A stretch of DNA of 15,294 bases, taken from NCBI GenBank assembly GCA_945878835.1, contig CAMCUG010000016.1:1-15294 (forward strand), in the 5' to 3' direction. This document shows, in pieces, positions 6,709-13,241 of this stretch; position 1 is the stretch's first letter; each line of letters starts with the position of its first letter. This DNA comes from Chryseobacterium gleum. Lineage in GTDB: Bacteria; Bacteroidota; Bacteroidia; Flavobacteriales_D; Sanyastnellaceae. The translations under genes were made by a program, and so were the position numbers. Under the pieces are notes generated by a model. It made no database searches. It saw only the letters and a program-made list of their open reading frames with translations, and had not been told where the DNA came from.

Positions 6709-9700
6709 TTATTCAAGAACAGTTATGTTTCCTTCTTCGAAATAAATTTCACCACCTTCACAGACCACTCGCATGTAGTAAACAAAAACAGCGGGATCTA
6801 CTTTCTTACCTTTGAAATAGCCATTCCAACCAATGCTCTGGTCTTGTGTTTCGAAGACCAACTCACCCCAACGGTCGAACAACTTAAAATCCAATTCCGT
6901 AATGAAATTTCCTCTTACATAAAGCCATTCGTTCGCTTGATCGAGATTCGGAGTGAATGCGTTTGGAACGTACACGGTTGGTCTTCCACATATAAAATCA
7001 ACTACACGCACAGTGACACTGTCTTGTTGAACGCAATCACCATCGGAAACTGTTACGTTGTATGTTGAAGTCATTTCAACGAAAGCTATTGGATTATAAA
7101 TATTCGGATTATTCAATCCAAGTGATGGCGTCCACTGATAAGAATAGGAGTTATTCAGAGGACTGGCAGTAAGCTGAACGTTGGTTCCAGCAATGACAAC
7201 CGCTGGGTTTACACTAGCGTCAATAGTCGAAGTATTCAAGGCACTCACTGCCACCTGAACCGTGTCTTGCGCAAAACATCCGCTTGGTGTTGCGGCAGAT
7301 ACAGAAACCTCCGTGCCCGCTGTAATTATAAACTCTACCGAAGAAGTTCCTTGTCCGCTTAACAGCTGCGCATTCGATTGCCACTGGTAATTAAATATTG
7401 GATTCGGATTCAATACCGACAATGAAACCGTATCGCCATAGCACGCCGTGAAATCGCCTTGAATAGTTGCTTGGTCGCCAACCATGAAAACAGAAACACT
7501 GTCTTCAACGGTGCAACCCTGACTAGACAATTGCGCGAAATAGGTTTGCATTCCGTTTACAAAAACATTGATTGACAAGTCTTGCGTGTTGCTGTTTAAA
7601 GGATTCGAAAAATCAGGAGAAGCGCTCCAAATCAAGCTTCCCGTTGAAGGATTAATTAGAGCGTCGAGGTCTACGTTCGCTGTAACACAAAGCGAAGTAT
7701 CGTTAGGAAGTGTTAAACTTAATTGAGGAACCAAAACGTTTTGCGTAAGTGTATCCGTGCAGACGTCGTGTTGAATCAACAATTGATAAGAAGCACTTGA
7801 ACTTCCTGTAAATATTGGAAGTGGCCCATTTACATCGCTCAAATTTCCGTCGTTCGGAGTCCAAGTATAAACCGCATTCGGGTCGGCACTCACCTGTCCC
7901 AACTGAACAGGCACTCCATTGCAAACAGTCACATCACCAAGCGTTTCAACAATTGGCGCAACAACTGTAACCGTTCTTGAAATAGTATCTATCGCATTGC
8001 ATGTAGCCGGATTTTGTGCGGTTAAGGTTATCGTGTAGGTTCCCGGCGAATTGAACGTATGCACCACACTGTTTCCAAATACAGTAGAATTATCGTCACT
8101 GAAATTCCATTGTACCGAAGCCGCCAGATAAGAAGTACTCACTAATTGAATGGTAGACCCCTCGCAGAGGAGCGGCGGAACGTTGAAATTTGCAACGGTT
8201 AAAGGCAACTGGAAATCGTATTTGAATACGCCGTTGTTGCAGCTGTTGTTGTTGATTGCTGAAACGGCATTCGCTGGGTATATCGGAAAGTCACTATTTC
8301 CGCCACAACCGGCGCATACACTTTGATAGATAATTCCTTTTCGATCGAAGCGACTGGTTCCTCCGTCTACGTGCTCAGCGCTTATGTTTCCACCAAAAAA
8401 TGAAGCATAAGTGACTGCGCTTGCATCGGCTTCTAAGACAAGCAAATAAAAATCACTGCCATCTGTTGTAGTTTGAAAAGCGTCTGGTGTAGTTAGTAAT
8501 CCTGTTGTATACCCTGCCTCTGTGGTGGAGTATTCATTCACTGCACCTCCCCATCCGCTGAGGTAAATCTTTCCACATACATCTACCAAAAATGCCGTTG
8601 GAGAAAGATTGGGTTCCCCGCCACCAGTTCCGAATACTGTGCTCCAAACAATGGACGATAAGTCATTAGGAAATTTCGTAACGAGCATGCCGCTATTTGG
8701 CTGACTGAAGGCGGCATTCACAACAAACGCTGGATTCGCAGCCCGCGTTTGTCCGTATACAAACACTTCATCGGCGTTGTCTGTTTCAATAAAATAAAGT
8801 TGATCATATACGTTGCTTCCGAAGTATGTCGAAGCCAGTATACTTGTCCCATCGGGACTCAACTTCGCGATCCACCCGTCACTATTCCCCCCATTAAAAA
8901 CTTGTCCGTAACCGTTGCCCATCATCGGGAAATTTATGGACTGCGTTCCTCCGCACACGAATAAATTTCCTGCGTTATCCTCCGCCAAACTGAATCCGCT
9001 ATCATCGTCGCTTCCACCGAGGTAGGTACTCCAATTCATTTGTGACAGATCACTCGACAATTGAAACAAGCAAGCATCTTGCAGTCCGCCAATGCTCGAC
9101 TGAAATGCATTGACTGTTGGGAAGTTCGTTGAGTATGTTGAACTCACCACGTAGATATTATCGTTCACATCTACATCAATCTCACCGCGAAATTCATCGG
9201 CATAATTGAACTTCAGTCCGGCTGCGGTGTTCACACCATCATTGCCTGTTCCTCCAACGAAGGTTGAAGCCAAGAGTGTGTTTCCATTTACATTCAACTT
9301 CGCGACAACTATATCGCTTCCGTTTACATATTGAACGCCGACACCAAACGGGGCGAAGTTCGCACCGCCATTGAATGAATTATCGAAGGCACCAGACGTA
9401 GCTGGGAAATTTCCACTTGAAGTAGTCCCCAATACAATCAATTCATCGTTGCTGTTGCAGATTAAGCTATGTGGAAGATCGTCATTCGCACCTCCCAAGA
9501 AAGTACTCCATTGCAAGAAGGTTCCAGACACATCGTATTTCGAAATGGCCATGTCCGTTCCTGCCAAAGTACCTTGTCCGTCTCCACCGCCCCAAGTGGT
9601 TTGATAAGCTCCAACAGTCGTTGGATACCCTTGTCCGAAAGCACTACTTCCAGAAATTAAATTTCCTTGACTGTCATAGGTGGCGGTGTATCCAAAGTTA

Positions 9701-10461
9701 TCGTCGAAGCTTCCGCTGTATGAAGAGAAGATGAGTTCAGGGTCAATGATTAGCGGATGTCTTGTATCATATTTTCCCAATCGGAAAGAAATTACATTTC
9801 CATTTTTCTCGAAGGAGCAATCGACACGTATTTTCATCGGCGGATTGTTTCCAGCAGCTTCGCCCTCCATGGGAATCAATTGATATGCGATGGGGATTTG
9901 CTCTACTATTTCGCCAAGTGCAGTTCGGACAATCAATCTTCCGTCTTCAATCCGCACATCGTCTGTGCCTTCATACCACCATTGAATTTGTGAAGGAGAA
10001 GCGCCTCGTTGAACTTCCCAGTCGTATTTCATGAAAAATTCATTCTGATAAACGTGCAGATGAATTCCTGAATAAAAGTTCTGATAACGGAATCCTTTCG
10101 CCTCGCGACAATCTCTTCCCCACTTCAACGGATCGTTCCCTAAAAAATAATTGTAACGTGTTTGTTGAAAGGCATCGGCAACTACTCTTTCCGGATGTGC
10201 ATTTCGAAAGACTTGACGAAAAACATGTCCACGCATGATTGGCTCGAACTCTTTCCCGGCATGTGCTTTCGCTATTTCAGATAAATCGAAGAAGTGATGT
10301 GTAAATGCATTGTTCTCGAAAAACGTTCTGCCGTTTTCTGTTGCAGCGCTGAACTTCACTTGCGATGGCCATTGTCCTTTGTTCTCGATAAAATGAACGA
10401 CTTGCGCAAGTCCAAATTGAACAAGCAGACCAAAACATCCAATGAGTAGCAGTTTGCGCAT
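6709..10461 (-). CDS. Large T9SS-exported surface protein: DUF7948, SBBP repeats, PKD/Ig-like domains, gliding-motility-associated C-terminal domain
   Basis: A 1250-residue secreted protein. The Sec signal peptide spans about residues 1-20 and ends FGLAQ. Next is a DUF7948-like domain (about 22-240; FIENKGQWPSQV, YNYFLGNDPLKW). SBBP beta-propeller repeats (about 245-735) follow, with six WSTFLGG-type strands and a conserved VCAGCGGNSDFP near their end. A PKD domain (about 757-833; VQWNFSDD, HTFNSPGTYTITLTAQNP) leads into Cys-containing Ig-like modules to about 1155. The C-terminal domain (1160-1250) has YVPNAFTPNLD, FKLFDRWGELVFET and GWNGYFKGK. This is the CHU_C/type B T9SS sorting domain. 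The protein should cross the outer membrane through the T9SS and sit on the surface or be released, perhaps in adhesion. The partner PorP/SprF gene follows 7 bp downstream. ribH ends 30 bp upstream. Ligand and role are unknown. Confidence 0.93.
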   Translation of the reverse strand: MRKLLLIGCFGLLVQFGLAQVVHFIENKGQWPSQVKFSAATENGRTFFENNAFTHHFFDLSEIAKAHAGKEFEPIMRGHVFRQVFRNAHPERVVADAFQQTRYNYFLGNDPLKWGRDCREAKGFRYQNFYSGIHLHVYQNEFFMKYDWEVQRGASPSQIQWWYEGTDDVRIEDGRLIVRTALGEIVEQIPIAYQLIPMEGEAAGNNPPMKIRVDCSFEKNGNVISFRLGKYDTRHPLIIDPELIFSSYSGSFDDNFGYTATYDSQGNLISGSSAFGQGYPTTVGAYQTTWGGGDGQGTLAGTDMAISKYDVSGTFLQWSTFLGGANDDLPHSLICNSNDELIVLGTTSSGNFPATSGAFDNSFNGGANFAPFGVGVQYVNGSDIVVAKLNVNGNTLLASTFVGGTGNDGVNTAAGLKFNYADEFRGEIDVDVNDNIYVVSSTYSTNFPTVNAFQSSIGGLQDACLFQLSSDLSQMNWSTYLGGSDDDSGFSLAEDNAGNLFVCGGTQSINFPMMGNGYGQVFNGGNSDGWIAKLSPDGTSILASTYFGSNVYDQLYFIETDNADEVFVYGQTRAANPAFVVNAAFSQPNSGMLVTKFPNDLSSIVWSTVFGTGGGEPNLSPTAFLVDVCGKIYLSGWGGAVNEYSTTEAGYTTGLLTTPDAFQTTTDGSDFYLLVLEADASAVTYASFFGGNISAEHVDGGTSRFDRKGIIYQSVCAGCGGNSDFPIYPANAVSAINNNSCNNGVFKYDFQLPLTVANFNVPPLLCEGSTIQLVSTSYLAASVQWNFSDDNSTVFGNSVVHTFNSPGTYTITLTAQNPATCNAIDTISRTVTVVAPIVETLGDVTVCNGVPVQLGQVSADPNAVYTWTPNDGNLSDVNGPLPIFTGSSSASYQLLIQHDVCTDTLTQNVLVPQLSLTLPNDTSLCVTANVDLDALINPSTGSLIWSASPDFSNPLNSNTQDLSINVFVNGMQTYFAQLSSQGCTVEDSVSVFMVGDQATIQGDFTACYGDTVSLSVLNPNPIFNYQWQSNAQLLSGQGTSSVEFIITAGTEVSVSAATPSGCFAQDTVQVAVSALNTSTIDASVNPAVVIAGTNVQLTASPLNNSYSYQWTPSLGLNNPNIYNPIAFVEMTSTYNVTVSDGDCVQQDSVTVRVVDFICGRPTVYVPNAFTPNLDQANEWLYVRGNFITELDFKLFDRWGELVFETQDQSIGWNGYFKGKKVDPAVFVYYMRVVCEGGEIYFEEGNITVLE
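8257..9729 (-). repeat. SBBP-type beta-propeller repeat region within the surface protein
   Basis: Residues about 245-735 contain six recurrences of a (W/A)ST(F/Y)xGG-like strand: WSTFLGG at 318, ASTFVGG at 398, WSTYLGG at 477, ASTYFGS at 543, WSTVFGT at 606 and YASFFGG at 685. Spacing is about 64-80 residues. Most are preceded by an FP(T/M)xxxAF-like turn and a D(N/D)-x-(I/L)YV segment. The repeats are diverged at the DNA level, so recent slippage or recombination is not suggested. Confidence 0.7.
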
Positions 10462-10465
10462 TGAA

Positions 10466-10482
10466 CGAATTTACAAAATTCG
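10466..10482. repeat. Perfect 7-bp inverted repeat between ribH and the surface-protein gene
   Basis: CGAATTT and AAATTCG flank ACA. The repeat fills most of the 30-bp gap between the ribH stop and the surface-protein ATG at 10461, ending four bases before that ATG. In the minus-strand RNA it could form a short A/U-rich hairpin over the translation start region. It has neither the GC stem nor the U-run of an intrinsic terminator. It could equally be a protein site or chance in AT-rich DNA. Confidence 0.35.
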
Positions 10483-10491
10483 AGGAGAACT

Positions 10492-10980
10492 CTAAGACTT
10501 TAATTTCGCCTGAAGCGCCAGCATCTCAACCAAGGCTTGAGCGCAGTCGACTCCTTTGTTACCAAGCACTCCTCCGCTTCTTGCCCGGCTTTGCTCAATG
10601 TGATCATCGGTAAGAACACCGAATACTACTGGCTTTCCTGAATGCAATCCGATGTCTTGAATGCCCTGAGCTGTTGCCATAGACACATACTCAAAGTGTG
10701 GTGTTTCACCACGAACAATACATCCCAAAGCAATGACTCCAGTCACTCCTGCTCTCTCTATTGCCCATTTCGCTCCAAGCGGTAATTCGAAACTACCCGG
10801 CACATATTCTTTTTCAATCTGAGACGATTGAAAACCAAGACGAAGCAATGTTTCCATTGCTCCGTTGTATAAATTTTCTGTTACTTCTTCGTTCCAACGA
10901 GAAACTAAAATTACCACACGGTGATTTTCAATTTCAGGAAGAAGAATTGCTCTTTCTTCAGAAAGATTGACTGTAGCCAT
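10492..10980 (-). CDS. ribH: 6,7-dimethyl-8-ribityllumazine synthase (riboflavin biosynthesis)
   Basis: A 162-residue cytosolic enzyme that condenses 5-amino-6-ribitylamino-uracil with 3,4-dihydroxy-2-butanone 4-phosphate, the step before riboflavin synthase. Characteristic blocks are SRWNEEV (residues 28-33; substrate-stacking aromatic Trp29), VPGSFELP (60-67), ALGCIVRGETPHFEYV (84-99; His95 equals the catalytic His88 of Bacillus subtilis) and PVVFGVLTDDHIEQSRAR (117-134; Arg134 in the phosphate-binding position). Length fits the family, which assembles as pentamers or 60-mers. Its ATG shares one base with the TAA of the upstream TPR gene (TAATG), implying translational coupling. I see no FMN riboswitch; transcription probably starts upstream of the TPR gene. 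Confidence 0.97.
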   Translation of the reverse strand: MATVNLSEERAILLPEIENHRVVILVSRWNEEVTENLYNGAMETLLRLGFQSSQIEKEYVPGSFELPLGAKWAIERAGVTGVIALGCIVRGETPHFEYVSMATAQGIQDIGLHSGKPVVFGVLTDDHIEQSRARSGGVLGNKGVDCAQALVEMLALQAKLKS

Positions 10981-11678
10981 TATCCTTGTGCCTTCAAGAA
11001 GTTCAACATTTTATCTGCTTCTACATAGGTAGCAGAACGATTGTCGATTCCTTCCATCGCTTTCTCTAGCGTTTCTTTTGCTTTGTCTTTGTTACCTTGC
11101 TCAATGTATACACGAGCTGCCTTCAACAAATAATCTCCAGCTAGAGCATCGCGAGTACCATTTGATTTCGATTGAGCCGCAGCTTTTTCGAAGTACTTCA
11201 CAGCTTCGTCTAATTGACCCAATTCAACATTCATATCGCCTATGTTTCCGAGAACATAGACTGAAACCGCCTGGTCTTCTGCATTTACTTCTTTGAAATG
11301 AGCCAACGCATTTCCGAAATCTCCTTTAGAGCGGAAGCAAATAGCAGCGCCGTAATGCGCTAATTCAGCTGCATCCGTGCCTTCGTAGTTATCAATAACA
11401 CTTTGGAATCCAGCTGCATCCTCGTGACCGTTCAACGCCCAGTCGATGCTATCGATTGACAAATAATACTGCGCTTTCCATAATGCATTTGCCGCTTCTT
11501 GCTCGCGTGGTTGGGCAACAGCTGCATCGTACGCAAAGTATCCGCCTACGCCAACAACCAATGCAATTCCTAGCGCCATAAGCGGCTTTCTGTAGTTTTC
11601 GAAAAAATTTGAAGTGGTGTTTGAAGTATTAACTTCTTTGTAGCTCACTTCTTGGTCTGAGATATTTCTTTTTGACAT
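10980..11678 (-). CDS. Membrane-anchored tetratricopeptide-repeat protein
   Basis: A 232-residue protein with a polar 30-residue N-terminus and one membrane helix at about 33-52 (LMALGIALVVGVGGYFAYDAA). A soluble TPR region follows. Helix pairs with TPR spacing lie at about 103-135, 138-171 (GQLDEAVKYFEKAAAQS) and 179-212 (GNKDKAKETLEKAM). There is no signal-peptidase site, so it is probably inner-membrane anchored with the repeats in the periplasm, like YfgM, which has a similar layout and interacts with the SecYEG-PpiD assembly. That comparison rests on architecture only. It is divergent from recF across 59 bp and overlaps ribH by one base. The function is probably as a protein-interaction scaffold; partners are unknown. 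Confidence 0.85.
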   Translation of the reverse strand: MSKRNISDQEVSYKEVNTSNTTSNFFENYRKPLMALGIALVVGVGGYFAYDAAVAQPREQEAANALWKAQYYLSIDSIDWALNGHEDAAGFQSVIDNYEGTDAAELAHYGAAICFRSKGDFGNALAHFKEVNAEDQAVSVYVLGNIGDMNVELGQLDEAVKYFEKAAAQSKSNGTRDALAGDYLLKAARVYIEQGNKDKAKETLEKAMEGIDNRSATYVEADKMLNFLKAQG

Positions 11679-11695
11679 GTGCGTAAATTGAGGTG

Positions 11696-11703
11696 CGAAT
11701 ATA
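11696..11703 (-). promoter_or_regulatory. Candidate -7 element (TATATTCG) for the TPR-ribH operon
   Basis: On the minus strand TATATTCG matches TAnnTTTG at five of the six fixed positions, about 17 bp before the TPR ATG at 11678. No TTG lies at -33 distance. It is placed back to back with a recF -7 candidate in the 59-bp divergent spacer. Confidence 0.35.
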
Positions 11704-11715
11704 CTAAATTCCGAA

Positions 11716-11723
11716 TAATTTTG
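11716..11723 (+). promoter_or_regulatory. Candidate -7 element (TAATTTTG) for recF-dciA
   Basis: TAATTTTG is an exact TAnnTTTG match, ending 14 bp before the recF ATG at 11738 and implying a very short leader. The nearest upstream TTG (11688-11690) is 25 bp away, longer than the usual spacing, so the -33 element is weak or absent. Confidence 0.4.
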
Positions 11724-11737
11724 ACACTTCTAATTCC

Positions 11738-12865
11738 ATGTCAAGAATATCACTCCATAAACTTCAGTTGTTCCAATTCAAGAACTACGACGCCTACGAG
11801 GCCCATTTCGGGCCGAGGGTGAATTGTTTGTTGGGGAAAAACGGCATTGGAAAAACCAACATTCTCGATGCAATATACAGTTTAAGCTTCTGCAAAAGCT
11901 ATTTTTCGCACACCGACAGCTTTTCCATTCAAGACGAAAAAGAGCAAGGCGCTGTCAATGGTGAATATGAAATTGATGCTGAGAACATCAAGATTTCATA
12001 CGCCCTGTTTCGCGACAAAAAGAAGCAGGTGAGTAAAAATGGAAAAGCATATGACCGTTTGTCTGAGCACATTGGAGTTCTGCCCTTGGTTATGGTAACA
12101 CCCAACGATATCGATTTAATTCGCGAAGCTAGCGATGTGCGTCGCAGATGGTTAGACCAAACGCTATCGCAGACCTCATCTGAATATTTGCGCATGCTTA
12201 TTTTGTTCAACCATATTCTCGACCAGCGCAATGCTGTTTTGAAAAACAACCGATACGACACCTCGGAATTATCTGAAATTATTTCGATATACAACGAGCA
12301 AATTAACTTTACAGGAACACAAATTTTTCTGGCCCGTAAAAGTTTTTTCGAGAGTTTCTCTTCCGTATTCGAGTCGATATATAACGAAATATCTCAGGCG
12401 GAAGAACTCCCTATTCTGCGGTATGAGTCGGAGGTGAACGAAGGAAATTATTTATCCCTGTTGGAAGCTAGCTTGGAAAAGGACAAATACGCCGAGCGCA
12501 CCACGAAAGGTATTCAAAAAGACGATATCGCTTTTGAACTTCAAGGTAAAATGTTAAAGAAATTCGCCTCGCAGGGACAGCAGAAGACATTTCTGTTGGC
12601 GCTAAAACTGGCGCAATTGGAATATACCAAAGGAATCTTGAACAAATCTCCTTTACTGATTCTAGATGACATCTCCGAAAAGCTCGATGATTACAGACTT
12701 CGATCACTGTTGCAATGGCTGCATGAAAACACAGACTCTCAAATCTTTCTTTCCGATACCGATATTGAAAAAACTCCGCGCATGTTAGCCGAAGTTGGAA
12801 TGGAGTTTCAAACTATTTCCCTTCAAAACAGCTTTATATTACCTGAAGAAGCAAAACAACCATGA
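11738..12865 (+). CDS. recF: DNA replication/repair protein RecF
   Basis: A 375-residue SMC-like ATPase that binds gapped single/double-strand DNA junctions and, with RecO and RecR, helps load RecA at stalled forks. Visible marks are Walker A GKNGIGKTN (residues 33-41), the ABC-type signature FASQGQQKTFLLALKLAQ (Ser278-Gly280) and Walker B LLILDDISEKLDD (Asp310, Asp311). Between them are RecF-specific segments such as VMVTPNDIDLIREASDVRRRWLD (about 118-140). Length fits the family. It is divergent from the TPR-ribH genes and overlaps dciA by four bases (ATGA). dnaA, dnaN and gyrB, its usual neighbours in many phyla, are absent here, in line with the scattered arrangement in Bacteroidota. Confidence 0.96.
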   Translation: MSRISLHKLQLFQFKNYDAYEAHFGPRVNCLLGKNGIGKTNILDAIYSLSFCKSYFSHTDSFSIQDEKEQGAVNGEYEIDAENIKISYALFRDKKKQVSKNGKAYDRLSEHIGVLPLVMVTPNDIDLIREASDVRRRWLDQTLSQTSSEYLRMLILFNHILDQRNAVLKNNRYDTSELSEIISIYNEQINFTGTQIFLARKSFFESFSSVFESIYNEISQAEELPILRYESEVNEGNYLSLLEASLEKDKYAERTTKGIQKDDIAFELQGKMLKKFASQGQQKTFLLALKLAQLEYTKGILNKSPLLILDDISEKLDDYRLRSLLQWLHENTDSQIFLSDTDIEKTPRMLAEVGMEFQTISLQNSFILPEEAKQP

Positions 12866-13152
12866 GCACTCGCAATGAATTTTCCTTGAAAGACGCTATT
12901 GGCGAATGGGTGAAGCGGTCGCCCCTTCAACGTAAATTGAACGAACTTCTCATTATTGAGGCTTACGAAAATGCCGTAGGACCTATTCTGTATAAAAAGA
13001 CGAAGCAAATTACCGTCAAGGGAGACCAACTTCATTTACATTTTGAATCAGCTCCCCTAAGAGCCGAGTTGTTCCAATCTCGAACAGATTTACTGAAAGC
13101 CATCAATGACAATTTCAGTGAGCCTCCAATAAATGAGATTGTCTTTTCCTGA
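12862..13152 (+). CDS. dciA: DUF721/DciA family protein, probable replicative helicase loader
   Basis: A 96-residue protein consisting almost only of the DUF721 (DciA) domain: KLNELLIIEAYENAVGPILYKKT, then a beta region (QITVKGDQLHLHFESAPLRAEL) and an amphipathic helix. DciA is the ancestral bacterial factor that helps place DnaB helicase on DNA in lineages lacking DnaC or DnaI. The short form without a C-terminal extension is common in Bacteroidota. The ATGA overlap with recF indicates co-translation, so a repair ATPase and a helicase loader are made from the same message. The function is assigned through the family. No experimental activity for this short form is implied. Confidence 0.85.
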   Translation: MSTRNEFSLKDAIGEWVKRSPLQRKLNELLIIEAYENAVGPILYKKTKQITVKGDQLHLHFESAPLRAELFQSRTDLLKAINDNFSEPPINEIVFS

Positions 13153-13190
13153 CAATTCGCAGAAATTCCAACATTCTTTCAATTATTATT

Positions 13191-13221
13191 TTTTGCTTAA
13201 CGTAATTGAAATGTATCTTTC
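13191..13221 (+). promoter_or_regulatory. Bacteroidota-type promoter for the pentaheme cytochrome gene
   Basis: A TTTTG box (13191-13195) is followed after 18 bp by TATCTTTC (13214-13221). The latter matches the TAnnTTTG -7 element at five of six fixed positions and is itself followed by G. Spacing is near the usual 19 bp. Predicted transcription starts around 13228, 14 or so bases before the ATG at 13242. This is the best two-part promoter in the window. It shows that the cytochrome gene is probably expressed independently of recF-dciA. Confidence 0.6.
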
Positions 13222-13241
13222 GCTTACAGAAAAATTATAGC

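Noticed and set aside
6573..7068. Plus-strand frames encoding Ile/Leu-rich and His-Ser-repeat stretches, resembling a membrane helix or a His-rich metal-binding peptide
   Set aside because: They are antisense readings of the AGAATG hexamer repeat and the 3' end of the surface-protein gene. The opposite strand has full-length family matches and these frames have none.
8293..8322. VCAGCGG motif in the surface protein, looked at as a possible heme or metal site
   Set aside because: There is no His after the second Cys, so it is not CXXCH. The segment recurs in DUF7948/SBBP-type surface proteins and is probably structural.
10466..10473. TAAATTCG on the minus strand as a -7 element for the surface-protein gene
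   Set aside because: Transcription would begin at about the ATG itself, leaving no leader, and no -33 TTG is present. The match is part of the inverted repeat and is not convincing as a promoter.
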